A DNA stretch of 64,000 bases from Lysobacter_C viscosus (GCF_046600715.1 NZ_JBJMAV010000005.1:1-64000), one strand, 5' to 3'. Numbered from the stretch's first letter, positions 8,492 through 19,242 are shown. Translations and numbers: made by a program. Notes: generated by a model not told the origin, from the sequence alone.

Positions 8492-9211
8492 GTGAGCCGC
8501 CGGCGCAACCTTGTGTTCGGCTGGGTGCTGGCGGTGGTGGCCATCGGCGTGTTCGCCGGGCTGGGCGCCTGGCAGTCGCGACGCGCGCACGAGAAGCAGG
8601 CCATGCTCGATGCCGCCGACCGGGTACTGGCCGATCGCAGCGCCGTACCGCTGGCCGCAGCTGCCGAACCTGCGCGTGCCCGCGCCTACGACTGGGCCGT
8701 GGGCGGTGGCCGCTTCGATGCGCGCGGGGCGCTGTTGCTGGACAACCAGCAGCGCGAGGGCCGGGTGGGCGTTCGCGCCTACCGTCTGTTCCTGCCGCGG
8801 GAGGGCGATCCGTTGCTGGTCGACCTGGGCTGGTTGCCGCTGGCCGGGGACCGGGTGCTGCCGACGGTGGACAGGCCCGAGGGCGAGCTTCAAGTGGAGG
8901 GCCTGCTGGTGCCGCCGCCATCGACCGGCATCGCGCTGGGACCCGCCCTTGTACCGTCAGGCGACGGGTGGCTGATGACGCGGGTGGACATGGAGGCCAT
9001 CGGCGCCGCCACCGGGATGTCGCTGCCGCCGGCCCCGCGGGTGCTGCGCCTGGATCCGGCGTCGCCGCTGGGGTACGCACGCGACCTCGCCCTGCTGCCC
9101 AATACCCTGCCGCCCGACAAGCACCGGGGGTACGCCGTGCAGTGGTTCGCGCTGGCGCTTGCCGTGCTGGCCACGGCCCTCATCCTCACCGTCCGGAGCA
9201 CCCGTCGATGA
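8492..9211 (+). CDS. SURF1 family cytochrome oxidase assembly protein
   Basis: SURF1 helps insert haem A into oxidase subunit I. The protein has the family pattern of two terminal transmembrane helices (NLVFGWVLAVVAIGVFAGLG and YAVQWFALALAVLATALIL) flanking a periplasmic domain, with GAWQSRRAHEK after the first helix, DNQQREGRVGVRAY, LVDLGWLP, and KHRGYAVQWF before the second. No ATG is available; GTG at 8492 gives 239 residues with the expected short N-terminus, while GTG at 8477 or 8480 is possible. The stop overlaps the next start (ATGA). Confidence 0.9.
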   Translation: MSRRRNLVFGWVLAVVAIGVFAGLGAWQSRRAHEKQAMLDAADRVLADRSAVPLAAAAEPARARAYDWAVGGGRFDARGALLLDNQQREGRVGVRAYRLFLPREGDPLLVDLGWLPLAGDRVLPTVDRPEGELQVEGLLVPPPSTGIALGPALVPSGDGWLMTRVDMEAIGAATGMSLPPAPRVLRLDPASPLGYARDLALLPNTLPPDKHRGYAVQWFALALAVLATALILTVRSTRR

Positions 9212-9771
9212 CCGTCGACACCTCGACCCGCAACCGCAACCGCGGCCTGCTCATCGCGATCTTCGTGCTGTTCTTCGGCAGCATGCTGGTGGCCGGCCTG
9301 CTGCGCTTCTCCGGCTGGCGCCCGGCGGGCAGCCACAACAACGGCGAGCTGCTGGATCCCCCGGGCGACCTGCGCGGGGTCACCCCGCGCCTGGTGGACG
9401 GCAGTGCCTACCCGTGGAAGCCGATCGAGCGCCGCTGGCGCATCGCGGTGGCGCCCCCGGGCGGCTGCGGCGCGCCCTGCGACGAGCTGGCCCAGCGCAT
9501 CGACACGGTCTGGCAGCTGTTCGGCAAGGATGCCGACGACGTCGACGTGCTGTGGATCGGCGAGCCGCCCGCGGTTGTGCCGGCGGGCGGTGCGTGGCGC
9601 ATGCTGGCGCCGGACCCGGCGGTGCGTGCCGGTCTGCCGCGCGTGGACGATCCGGCCGGCGTGCCGGTGTACGTGATCGACCCCAACGGTTTCGTGATCC
9701 TGCGTTACGCGCCCGGCTTCGACCCGGGCGGGCTGCGCAAGGACGTTTCCAAGCTGTTGAAGCTGCGCTGA
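9208..9771 (+). CDS. Membrane-anchored thioredoxin-like (Sco-related) protein
   Basis: A 187-residue protein with an N-terminal transmembrane helix (about 13-35) and a soluble domain presumably facing the periplasm. It contains a C87-x3-C91 motif (GGCGAPCDELAQRI), as in Sco1/SenC copper chaperones, and a C-terminal PVYVIDPNGFVILRYAPGFD like the DP-G-x-(L/I) strand of thioredoxin-like folds. No histidine follows the CxxxC, so the third copper ligand of true Sco proteins is missing. It is translationally coupled to surf1 and precedes ctaA, so a role in CuA maturation or cysteine reduction is a reasonable inference. Confidence 0.75.
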   Translation: MTVDTSTRNRNRGLLIAIFVLFFGSMLVAGLLRFSGWRPAGSHNNGELLDPPGDLRGVTPRLVDGSAYPWKPIERRWRIAVAPPGGCGAPCDELAQRIDTVWQLFGKDADDVDVLWIGEPPAVVPAGGAWRMLAPDPAVRAGLPRVDDPAGVPVYVIDPNGFVILRYAPGFDPGGLRKDVSKLLKLR

Positions 9772-9796
9772 TCCGGCGCGCACGGGTGCCCACCGA

Positions 9797-10981
9797 ATGA
9801 ACATCGCCTTCAAGTCCGCCACCTGGTCCCGGCACTTCCACCGCATTGCGTGGCTGGCGGTTGCGCTGGCGACGTGCGTGATCCTGTTTGGCGCGTTCGT
9901 GCGCCTGTCCGACGCCGGGCTGAGCTGCCCGGACTGGCCCACGTGCTACGGACGTGCGGCGTGGCCGACCTCGGTGGAGGGGGTGCGCCACGCCACCGCG
10001 CTGGAGGTTCGCCCGCTGGAGGTGCACAAGGCATGGCGCGAGCAGTTCCACCGGCACATCGCCGCCACCCTGGGCGTGCTGGTGCTGGGCCTGGCGCTGC
10101 TGGCGGCACGGAAGCAGCGCTGGGGCATCGCGCGGATCCTCGTCGCGGCCGGGCTGGTCGCCGTGGCCATCCCGCTCTACATGAAGGGCCAGTACGCCGC
10201 CGCCTCGCTGCTGGCCATCGCCGGCGAAGCCATCCTGCTGGTGTCGGCGCTGCGCTGGAGCAACATCGACCTGGCCCGCGTGGGTGCGATCACCCTGGCG
10301 GTGATCGTCTTCCAGGCGCTGCTGGGCATGTGGACGGTGACCTGGCTGCTCAAGCCGGTGGTGGTGATGGGCCACCTGCTGGGAGGCCTGCTGACGTTCT
10401 CGCTGCTGACGTGGATGGCGTGGCGGGCGACCGACGTGCCGATCCGCCTGGCCGAGGCGCACACGCTTCGGCGATGGGTGGGCGCGGGGATTGCCGTGCT
10501 CGGGGTGCAGATCGCGCTGGGCGGCTGGACCAGCGCCAACTACGCCGCCCTGGCGTGTGGCGCCGGCGGATGGGTGGGCGAAACCACGCACTGGCTCGAC
10601 TTCCCCAGGTGCGTCGGCCAATGGTGGCCGCGCAGCGATTTTGGCGAGGGCTTCGTGCTGTGGCGCGGCATCGGCGCCGACTACGAGGGCGGGGTGCTGA
10701 GCGGCGAGGCGCGCATCGCGATCCAGCTCGCGCACCGGTTGATGGCGGTGGCCGCCGCGGCCTACCTGCTGGTGCTGGCCACGCGGCTGGCGCGCATCCC
10801 GGGCGTGCGTGGCTGGGCCACCCTGCTGGCGCTCGCGACGCTGGTCCAGGTCGGCCTGGGCATCGCCAACGTCAAGTTCTCGCTGCCGCTGGCAGTGGCC
10901 GTGGCCCACGTCGGCGGCGCGGTACTGCTGCTGTTCGTGCTGGTCACGCTGCTTGCGCGCCTGCGCAGCCCGGTGCACTGA
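9797..10981 (+). CDS. ctaA: Haem A synthase CtaA (Cox15)
   Basis: CtaA hydroxylates haem O to haem A, the cofactor of the aa3 oxidase. The 394 residues contain about eight helices. Family landmarks are FGAFVRLSDAGLSCPDWPTCYG at the first periplasmic loop, the haem-ligand His in REQFHRHIAATLG and IAIQLAHRLMAV, and the QIALGGWTSANYAALAC segment. The stop codon overlaps the ATG of ctaB by one base (TGATG), so the two genes are coupled. Confidence 0.95.
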   Translation: MNIAFKSATWSRHFHRIAWLAVALATCVILFGAFVRLSDAGLSCPDWPTCYGRAAWPTSVEGVRHATALEVRPLEVHKAWREQFHRHIAATLGVLVLGLALLAARKQRWGIARILVAAGLVAVAIPLYMKGQYAAASLLAIAGEAILLVSALRWSNIDLARVGAITLAVIVFQALLGMWTVTWLLKPVVVMGHLLGGLLTFSLLTWMAWRATDVPIRLAEAHTLRRWVGAGIAVLGVQIALGGWTSANYAALACGAGGWVGETTHWLDFPRCVGQWWPRSDFGEGFVLWRGIGADYEGGVLSGEARIAIQLAHRLMAVAAAAYLLVLATRLARIPGVRGWATLLALATLVQVGLGIANVKFSLPLAVAVAHVGGAVLLLFVLVTLLARLRSPVH

Positions 10982-11910
10982 TGGGCGGCATGCAGGCCAC
11001 CATGCGGCAGTACTGGGCGCTGACCAAGCCGCGCGTCGTGGCATTGATCGTGTTCACCGCGATCGTCGGCATGTTCCTGGCCGTGCCGGGGCTGCCGCCG
11101 CTGCGCGAGTCGGTGCTCGGGTTCCTGGGCATCTGGCTGGCGGCATCGTCGGCCGCGGCCATCAACCAGCTGCTGGATTCGCGCATCGACGCCAAGATGG
11201 CGCGCACCTCCTGGCGGCCGATCGTGGTCGGCCAGATCACCCCGGCGCGCGCGCTGGCGTTCGCACTGGTGCTGGCGGCGGTGTCGATGGCGGTGCTGGT
11301 GCTGTGGGTCAACCCGCTGACCGCCCTGCTCACCTTTGCTTCGCTGATCGGTTACGCGGTGGTCTACACGGTGTTCCTCAAGCGCGCCACGCCGCAGAAC
11401 ATCGTCATCGGCGGCATCGCAGGCGCGGCGCCGCCATTGCTGGGCTGGGCCGCAGTCACCGGCATGCAGGGTGAGTGGGACTGGGCGCACGCGTTGCTGC
11501 TGGTGCTGATCATCTTCGTCTGGACGCCGCCGCACTTCTGGGCGCTGGCGATCTTCCGCCGCGAGGATTACGCGCGCGCACTGGTGCCGATGCTGCCGGT
11601 GACGCACGGCGTGGCCTACACGCGCTGGCAGATCCTGCTCTACACCGTGCTGCTGGTGGTGGTCACCGTGCTGCCGTGGGCGGCGGGCATGAGCGGGCTG
11701 TTCTACCTGGGCGGCGCGCTGGTGCTGGGCGTGGTGTTCCTGTGGCACGCGTGGCGGCTGATGGACCCGCCCGACGAGCTGTACGCGATGAAGGTCTTCA
11801 ACTACTCCATCGTCTACCTGATGGCACTGTTCGCGTTCCTGCTGCTCGACCACTGGTTGCTGCCGTGGCTGCAGCCGGGGCCGGCGTTCGAGCTGCTGCC
11901 GGTGCGTTGA
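10981..11910 (+). CDS. ctaB: Protohaem IX farnesyltransferase (haem O synthase)
   Basis: CtaB/CyoE adds a farnesyl group to haem B to give haem O, the substrate of CtaA. The 309-residue UbiA-type membrane enzyme has the two Asp-rich regions: NQLLDSRIDAKMARTSWRP near residue 65 (prenyl diphosphate/Mg binding) and the DY/H-rich loop FRREDYARALVPMLPVTHG. YTVFLKRATPQNIVIGGIAG and VWTPPHFWALAI are typical. It closes the oxidase block and is followed by a strong bidirectional hairpin. Confidence 0.96.
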   Translation: MGGMQATMRQYWALTKPRVVALIVFTAIVGMFLAVPGLPPLRESVLGFLGIWLAASSAAAINQLLDSRIDAKMARTSWRPIVVGQITPARALAFALVLAAVSMAVLVLWVNPLTALLTFASLIGYAVVYTVFLKRATPQNIVIGGIAGAAPPLLGWAAVTGMQGEWDWAHALLLVLIIFVWTPPHFWALAIFRREDYARALVPMLPVTHGVAYTRWQILLYTVLLVVVTVLPWAAGMSGLFYLGGALVLGVVFLWHAWRLMDPPDELYAMKVFNYSIVYLMALFAFLLLDHWLLPWLQPGPAFELLPVR

Positions 11911-11927
11911 TCGCTTTGCGGCAGGAA

Positions 11928-11955
11928 AAAGGCCCGCATATGCGGGCCTTTCCGT
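11928..11955. terminator. Bidirectional terminator between ctaB and the S9 peptidase gene
   Basis: The 24 bases 11928-11951 form a perfect palindrome with arms AAAGGCCCGCAT / ATGCGGGCCTTT. Preceded by an A run and followed by T, it can terminate transcripts in both directions. It sits between the convergent ends of ctaB (plus) and the peptidase (minus). Confidence 0.8.
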
Positions 11956-11986
11956 CGTGCGTGGCGCGGCCAATGCCCGGGGCGAC

Positions 11987-13969
<1,983 letters not shown>

Positions 13970-14038
13970 GAGGCGACTCCCCGGTCTGGTTGATCACGGA
14001 GCTTAGCCGAGCGACGTGGCCGGCTTCACGTGCCGCGG

Positions 14039-15793
14039 TCAGGCGCCGCGCGTGGCCGCCTGCAACTGCAGCAGCTCGGCTTTTTCCCCGGCGGTGAGCG
14101 CGGCGAAGCCGCCATCGCGCACGCGCTCCTGCAGCACCTCGATGCGCTGGCGCAGCCGGAAGCGCTCGAGTTGGTCGATCGCGTCCATGAACGTGGTGCG
14201 CCACATCTCCACATCGCCCGGGACGACTTCGGCGGCGAGCTTCTGCAGCGCGGCGTGCTCCTCGCGGCCTTCGAAATGCTCGATCAGCGCGCCGGTGGTG
14301 ATGTCGGGGCGCGCATCGACCAGCTGCAGCAGGTCGATCAGCAACGGCACCCCGGGTTGTTGCAGACCGGCGAAGCGGAACGGAGGCAGCAGCTCCAGCG
14401 CCAGCGGCGGGTGCTGCAGCAGCAGGGTGATCGCACCGCGCACCAGGCTGCGCTTGGGCGCGGGCGTACCCGAAGGCCGCCGCGCGCGCTGCGCCGGCAC
14501 GTGGGTGTCGGCGCCGGCGCTGCGTGCCCCCACGCCGGTGAGCTCGGTCAGTCGCTGGCGCATGAGGTCACCGAACGCGCCGTCGGGGATCTGCGCCAGC
14601 AGTGGCTTCGCGCGCTCGGCCAGCCGACCCTTGCCTTCCAGCGTGGACAGGTTGACGTCGGTGGCCAGGGTGTCGAACAGGAACTGCGACAGCGGCGTGG
14701 CCGCCTGCAGCCGCGTGTCGAAGCCCTCGGCACCCTCGCTGCGCACGATGGTGTCGGGGTCCTCGCCTTCGGGCAGGAACAGGAAGAACGCCTGGCGGCC
14801 GTCCTTCATGCGCGGCAGCACCGACTCGACCGCCTTCCACGCCGCGCTGCGCCCGGCGCGGTCGCCGTCGAAGCAGAAGTAGACGTCGGGTGCGTTGCGG
14901 AACAGCAGTTCGGCATGGTCGGGCGTGGTCGCGGTGCCCAGTGTCGCCACCGCGGTGTCCACGCCGTGCTGGAACAACGCGACCACGTCCATGTAGCCCT
15001 CGACCACCACCAGCCGGGGGATCGTGTTGTGTGCCTGGCGCACCTGCCACAGGCCGTAGAGCTCGCGTCCCTTGTGGAACAGCTCGGTTTCCGGCGAGTT
15101 GAGGTACTTGGGTCCGGCATCGCGCCCTTCCGCCGGCGCGGCCAGGATCCGGCCGCCGAAGGCGATCGTCCGCCCGCGCCGGTCGTGGATCGGGAACACC
15201 ACCCGGTCGCGGAACTTGTCGTAGACCCGGCCGCTGTCGTTGCGCGAGAACAGGCCGGCGCGCTCGAGCAGCTGCATCCGCCGCGGGTCGGTCCCCAGTG
15301 CGTCGCGCAGCGCATTGAAGCCGTCGGGCGCGTAGCCGATGGCGAACCGTGCCCGGATATCCTCGCTGACACCGCGGCCATCGAGGTAGGCGCGGGCGCG
15401 GTCGCTGGACTGGAGCTGCTTCTGGAAGAACTTCGACGCCGCCTCGACCGCGTCGAACAGCCCCTGGCTGTCGGGGTTGGTGTTGCGCTGGCGGGTATCG
15501 CGGGGCACTTCCATGCCGGCATGGCGCGCCAGTTCCTCGACCGCATCGAGGAATTCCATGCGGTCGTAGTTCATCAGGAAGCTGATCGCGGTGCCGTGCG
15601 CCCCGCAGCCGAAGCAGTGGTAGAACTGCTTGGTCGGCGAGACCGTGAAGCTGGGCGAGCGCTCGTCGTGGAACGGGCAGCGCGCCGAGTATTCCTTCCC
15701 CTGCCGCTTCAGGGGCACGCGCGCGCCGATCAGCTCGACGATGTCGGCGCGGGCCAACAGGTCGTCGATGAACGCGTCGGGGATGCGGCCCAT
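14039..15793 (-). CDS. dnaG: DNA primase
   Basis: DnaG makes RNA primers at the replication fork. The start MGRIPDAFID has a good ribosome-binding site (AAGGGAG) and gives 584 residues. The N-terminal CHC2 zinc ribbon shows C39, H42, C60 and C63 (CPFHDERSPSF, YHCFGCGAHG). The TOPRIM core has VVVEGYMDVVALFQHG and YFCFDGDRAGRSAAWKA with the acidic metal ligands. The C-terminal helical domain for DnaB follows. Upstream lie yihY, yqeY and rpsU in the same direction. rpoD is not directly downstream, unlike in E. coli. Confidence 0.97.
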   Translation of the reverse strand: MGRIPDAFIDDLLARADIVELIGARVPLKRQGKEYSARCPFHDERSPSFTVSPTKQFYHCFGCGAHGTAISFLMNYDRMEFLDAVEELARHAGMEVPRDTRQRNTNPDSQGLFDAVEAASKFFQKQLQSSDRARAYLDGRGVSEDIRARFAIGYAPDGFNALRDALGTDPRRMQLLERAGLFSRNDSGRVYDKFRDRVVFPIHDRRGRTIAFGGRILAAPAEGRDAGPKYLNSPETELFHKGRELYGLWQVRQAHNTIPRLVVVEGYMDVVALFQHGVDTAVATLGTATTPDHAELLFRNAPDVYFCFDGDRAGRSAAWKAVESVLPRMKDGRQAFFLFLPEGEDPDTIVRSEGAEGFDTRLQAATPLSQFLFDTLATDVNLSTLEGKGRLAERAKPLLAQIPDGAFGDLMRQRLTELTGVGARSAGADTHVPAQRARRPSGTPAPKRSLVRGAITLLLQHPPLALELLPPFRFAGLQQPGVPLLIDLLQLVDARPDITTGALIEHFEGREEHAALQKLAAEVVPGDVEMWRTTFMDAIDQLERFRLRQRIEVLQERVRDGGFAALTAGEKAELLQLQAATRGA

Positions 15794-16005
15794 CAGTGGG
15801 CTCCCTTCAACGCGATCGAGGGGCGCGGCCGCCCCGGAGAGGCCCGACCCGCCACGGCGGGCACGCGGGTGGTCGCGGCGCGCTCTTCGATGGAACTGTC
15901 TGCAATGCGGGCCATCGATCAGGTGCCTTGGGAGCCTTCGAACGGAGTCACCGTGCGCCCGCCGAGCGTCCTCCGGCAATGTGCAGGGGGCGCTGGCGCG
16001 GACGC

Positions 16006-17004
16006 TTAGGATGCCACGCTGTGGGCAGTCCCCCCCGCGCCTGCGCACTGCCGGCGCGCGTCCTCGATGAGCAGCCGGACCCGTGCGTGCTCGTCGAGCA
16101 TGGCAGTGATCAGCGCGCCGACCAGGAACACCACCGCGCAGTAGTAGAGCCACACCAGCATCACCACCAGGCCGCCGGCCGGGCCATAGGCACTGCCCAG
16201 GCTGGCCTGGCCCAGGTACAGGGCGATGGCGGCGCGCCCGACCATGAACATGGCCGCGGTAAGGCCGCCGCCCACCAGTGCGCGCATGCCGCCCACGGCG
16301 CGGTCGGGCAACCAGTGGTACATCGCGGCGAATGCCAGCGCATAGAGCACGAACGAGAACAGCGCGATGAACACCGGCAGCAGCGCCGGCAGGTAGGCCA
16401 CCAGCAGCTGCAGGCCCGCCTGCACGGCCATCGACACCACCAGCAGGAAGCCCAGCGCCACCGCCATGCCAAACGACAGCAAGCGCTTGCGCAGCCACGC
16501 CCACACACCGCCCAGGCGCTTTGCGTCGCTGCGGAACACGCGGTTCAGCGCGCCCTGCAGCTGGCCGAACACGATCGAGGCGCCCACCAGCAGCGCCACC
16601 GTGCCCATCAGCGCCGCCAGCGAGCCGGTATGCGGCTCGCGCTCCGCGTTGGCGACGATCAGCCGCGCCGTCGCCTCCACTTCCGCCCCCACCAGCAACC
16701 CGACCTGGCGGAAGAATTCCTCCTGCGCGGCCGGGTACAGCGACGTGGTCAACCACAGCAGCATCGTCACCAGTGGCGCCAGCGAGAGCAGCGTGTAGAA
16801 CGCCAGGGCCGCGGCCAACGCGAGGATGTCGTCCTGGATGAACCGCTGCACGAAACGCACCACGCGGGTTGATTGCAGCCGTGCCTGCATCGCCTGCAGG
16901 CGGCCCAGCGCGCGTTCGGGCGTACCGGGCGCGGCATGGGACGCGGTGCCGTGGGCGTGTTCGCCGGTGGCGGGTTCGGCGGGGGCGGTCGTGGTCGATG
17001 GCAT
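16006..17004 (-). CDS. YihY/BrkB family membrane protein
   Basis: A 332-residue membrane protein with about six helices. The conserved start ILALAAALAFYTLLSLAPL, the central GASIVFGQLQGALNRVFR, and YGPAGGLVVMLVWLYYCAVVFLVGA near the end identify the YihY (UPF0761) family. The old name RNase BN for this family is incorrect, and its function is not settled. The first ~40 residues are Ala/Thr/Pro-rich and the exact start is uncertain. It lies between yqeY and dnaG, an unusual insertion in the rpsU-dnaG gene group. Confidence 0.88.
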   Translation of the reverse strand: MPSTTTAPAEPATGEHAHGTASHAAPGTPERALGRLQAMQARLQSTRVVRFVQRFIQDDILALAAALAFYTLLSLAPLVTMLLWLTTSLYPAAQEEFFRQVGLLVGAEVEATARLIVANAEREPHTGSLAALMGTVALLVGASIVFGQLQGALNRVFRSDAKRLGGVWAWLRKRLLSFGMAVALGFLLVVSMAVQAGLQLLVAYLPALLPVFIALFSFVLYALAFAAMYHWLPDRAVGGMRALVGGGLTAAMFMVGRAAIALYLGQASLGSAYGPAGGLVVMLVWLYYCAVVFLVGALITAMLDEHARVRLLIEDARRQCAGAGGTAHSVAS

Positions 17005-17144
17005 GGCGTTGCGGCAGGCGGCACCGGTCGTGCCCGCGGGCAGTGTGCCGGCTATGGGGTCAGGGCGCTGTCGCAGGTTCCGGTGCGACGACGCCGGTAC
17101 CGGTCCGGCTGCGCGGTGGAACGCGGCGGCGGTGTCGCCCGGGA

Positions 17145-17591
17145 TCAGCCCGCCAGGCGCTGCTTGAGCAGGGCCGAGACCTGGCCCATGTCGGCCTGGC
17201 CGGCCAGGCGCGGCTTGAGCACGCCCATCACCTTGCCCATGTCGGCCGGTCCGGCGGCGCCGGTCTCGGCGACGGCCGCGTCGATCGCGGCGCGGATCTC
17301 GGCCTCGCCCAGCTTGGCCGGGAGGTAGCGTTCGACCACCACGATCTCGGCCTTCTCGATATCGGCCAGGTCGGCGCGGCCGGCGGCTTCGTACTGGGAG
17401 ACCGAGTCACGGCGCTGCTTGACCATCTTTTCCAGCACCGCCAGCACCTGGGCATCGTCCAGCTCGACCCGCTCGTCGACTTCCTTCTGCTTGATCGCCG
17501 CGTTGGCCAGGCGGATGACGCCCAGGCTGTGCTTGTCGCCGCTCTTCATCGCGGCCTTCATGTCATCGACCAGTTGCTGCTTGAGGGACAT
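17145..17591 (-). CDS. GatB/YqeY domain protein
   Basis: A 148-residue soluble protein of the YqeY family, related to the tRNA-binding tail domain of GatB. It starts MSLKQQLVDDMKAAMKSGDK, contains RLANAAIKQKEVDER, and ends with MGKVMGVLKPRLAGQADMGQVS, all typical. The biochemical role is not established; tRNA binding is proposed from the GatB similarity. It lies downstream of rpsU, beyond an intrinsic terminator, and upstream of yihY and dnaG. An AAGGA ribosome-binding site stands before the start. Confidence 0.92.
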   Translation of the reverse strand: MSLKQQLVDDMKAAMKSGDKHSLGVIRLANAAIKQKEVDERVELDDAQVLAVLEKMVKQRRDSVSQYEAAGRADLADIEKAEIVVVERYLPAKLGEAEIRAAIDAAVAETGAAGPADMGKVMGVLKPRLAGQADMGQVSALLKQRLAG

Positions 17592-17673
17592 GGGGGATCC
17601 TTGGACGGGTCAGGGGAGTGGGGCGCGGGAGCCGGGTGTTCGGGGAGGCCACCTCCCGGCGGCAGGGCGAAAC

Positions 17674-17708
17674 GCAAAAAGCCGGCGGCGCAAGGGCGCG
17701 GCCGGCTT
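17674..17708 (-). terminator. Intrinsic terminator after rpsU
   Basis: On the minus strand an 8-bp stem (AAGCCGGC paired with GCCGGCTT, arms 17701-17708 and 17679-17686) with a 14-base loop is followed by five T residues. It lies about 50 bases past the rpsU stop and before yqeY. It probably lets rpsU be expressed at a much higher level than the genes downstream. Confidence 0.75.
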
Positions 17709-17758
17709 CGCACCTCCGCCACGCCGGTTGCCCGGCGCGGGGAAGAAACCCGCTGTAC

Positions 17759-17974
17759 TCAGTACAGGCGCTGGCGCTTGGTCACGTCGCGCGAGGTGCG
17801 ACGTGACTGGCGCTTCACCGCGGCGGCGGCCTTGCGCTTGCGTTCCTGGGTCGGCTTCTCGTAGAACTCGCGCTTGCGGGTTTCGGCGAGGACGCCGGCC
17901 TTCTCGCAGGTGCGCTTGAAGCGACGCAGGGCAAACTCGAAAGGCTCGTTTTCGCGGACTTTGACGCTGGGCAT
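17759..17974 (-). CDS. rpsU: 30S ribosomal protein S21
   Basis: A 71-residue basic protein beginning MPSVKVRENEPFEFALRRFK, with RTCEKAGVLAETRKREFYEKP and an Arg/Lys-rich tail ending TKRQRLY; this is the full S21 pattern. S21 helps the small subunit bind mRNA at initiation. It is the first gene of the rpsU-yqeY-yihY-dnaG series. A sigma-70-like promoter lies 50 bases upstream and a terminator downstream. The gene is divergent from tsaD. Confidence 0.97.
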   Translation of the reverse strand: MPSVKVRENEPFEFALRRFKRTCEKAGVLAETRKREFYEKPTQERKRKAAAAVKRQSRRTSRDVTKRQRLY

Positions 17975-18024
17975 ACGTGATCTCGGTTCGGGTGTACGGC
18001 CCGGATCCGCCGGGCGAGCCGCGT

Positions 18025-18054
18025 ATGATAGCGGGGTGCCTCGGGCGGATGCAA
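18025..18054 (-). promoter_or_regulatory. Probable rpsU promoter
   Basis: On the minus strand, TTGCAT (18049-18054) and TATCAT (18025-18030) are separated by 18 bases. They match the sigma-70 consensus at four and five of six positions. The -10 element ends 50 bases before the rpsU start codon, in the region shared with divergent tsaD. Confidence 0.55.
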
Positions 18055-18170
18055 GTTGTGGCCGGGGTGGCGAATGATGGCCCCCGGGGGCAGGCGGGGT
18101 GGCCCCTCTGCCCTCCCGCAAGGAAAGTGGGGCGCCTCGCCCACCTTCCTCCCGCTCCCCGGTTCGCCCC

Positions 18171-18195
18171 CCATTCCCCATTCCCATCACATCCC
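18171..18195 (+). repeat. CATTCCC-type leader repeat before tsaD
   Basis: Imperfect tandem copies of CATTCCC (CCATTCCCCATTCCCATC and then ACATCCC) run up to the tsaD start codon. The leader has no Shine-Dalgarno sequence. Similar tracts precede folB, the AMP nucleosidase gene and, in short form, other genes here. Confidence 0.6.
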
Positions 18196-19242
18196 ATGAA
18201 AGTCCTTGGTATCGAAACCAGCTGCGATGAAACCGGCGTGGCCGTCTACGACACGGCCACCGGGCTGCGGGCGCATGCCCTGTACAGCCAGGTCGCGCTG
18301 CACGCCGAATACGGCGGCGTGGTGCCGGAACTGGCCAGCCGCGACCATGTCCGCAAGCTGCTGCCGCTGGTCCGCCAGACGCTGGCCGAGGCGGGCATGG
18401 GCGTGGGCGACCTGGACGGGGTGGCCTACACCGCCGGCCCCGGCCTCGTGGGTGCCCTGCTGGTCGGCGCCGGCGTCGCCCGTTCACTGGCGTGGGCACT
18501 GGAGGTGCCGGCGGTGGCGGTCCACCACATGGAGGGCCACCTGCTGGCGCCGCTGATGGAGGAGACCGACGAGGGCCCATTGGAGCCGCCGTTCGTGGCG
18601 CTGCTGGTGTCGGGGGGCCATACCCAGCTGGTGGCGGTGGAGGCGATCGGCCAGTACCGCCTGCTCGGCGAGACCCTGGACGACGCGGCCGGGGAGGCCT
18701 TCGACAAGACCGCCAAGCTGATGGGCCTGCCCTACCCGGGCGGGCCGCAGCTGGCGGCTTTGGCCGAGCACGGCCGCCCGGGCGCGTACCGCTTCTCGCG
18801 GCCGATGACCGACCGCCCCGGGCTGGATTTCAGCTTCAGTGGCCTCAAGACCCAGGTGCTGCTGGCCTGGAAGAACAGTGACCAGGGCCAGACCACCCGG
18901 GCCGACATCGCCCGTGGCTTCGAGGACGCGGTGGTCGAGACCCTGGCGATCAAGTGCGAGCGGGCGCTGGACGCGGCCGGGTGCGAGACCCTGGTGGTGG
19001 CCGGCGGCGTCGGCGCCAACCGCCGGCTGCGCGCGCGGTTGCAGCAGATCACCCGGCGCAGGGGCGGCCGGGTCGGCTTCCCGCGCCCGGCGTTCTGCAC
19101 CGACAACGGCGCGATGATCGCCTTCGCCGGTGCGCTGCGCCTGCAGGCGGGGCAGTCCGAAGACGCTTCGGTGCGTGTCACCCCGCGCTGGGACATGTCC
19201 AGCCTGCCCGCACTGCAGGCACAGCCCTCGCCCTCGCCCTGA
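18196..19242 (+). CDS. tsaD: tRNA N6-threonylcarbamoyladenosine transferase TsaD
   Basis: TsaD transfers the threonylcarbamoyl group to A37 of ANN-decoding tRNAs, together with TsaB and TsaE. The start MKVLGIETSCDETGVAVYD is the canonical family N-terminus and gives 348 residues. Metal ligands lie in HHMEGH (residues 110-115); LLVSGGHTQLV, LGETLDDAAGEAFDKTAKLMGLPYPGG and VAGGVGANRRLR mark the ASKHA fold. There is no Shine-Dalgarno, and the leader is a CATTCCC repeat. It is divergent from rpsU and followed after 73 bases by folB. Confidence 0.97.
   Translation: MKVLGIETSCDETGVAVYDTATGLRAHALYSQVALHAEYGGVVPELASRDHVRKLLPLVRQTLAEAGMGVGDLDGVAYTAGPGLVGALLVGAGVARSLAWALEVPAVAVHHMEGHLLAPLMEETDEGPLEPPFVALLVSGGHTQLVAVEAIGQYRLLGETLDDAAGEAFDKTAKLMGLPYPGGPQLAALAEHGRPGAYRFSRPMTDRPGLDFSFSGLKTQVLLAWKNSDQGQTTRADIARGFEDAVVETLAIKCERALDAAGCETLVVAGGVGANRRLRARLQQITRRRGGRVGFPRPAFCTDNGAMIAFAGALRLQAGQSEDASVRVTPRWDMSSLPALQAQPSPSP

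Noticed and set aside
13970..14038. Missing rpoD as a sign of genome rearrangement by a mobile element
   Set aside because: The gap after dnaG is 69 bases without repeats or transposon remnants; gene order simply differs.
18122..18147. Hairpin between rpsU and tsaD as a riboswitch or small RNA
   Set aside because: The stem (AAGTGGGGCG with CGCCCACCTT) has internal mismatches and no conserved motif or T tract.
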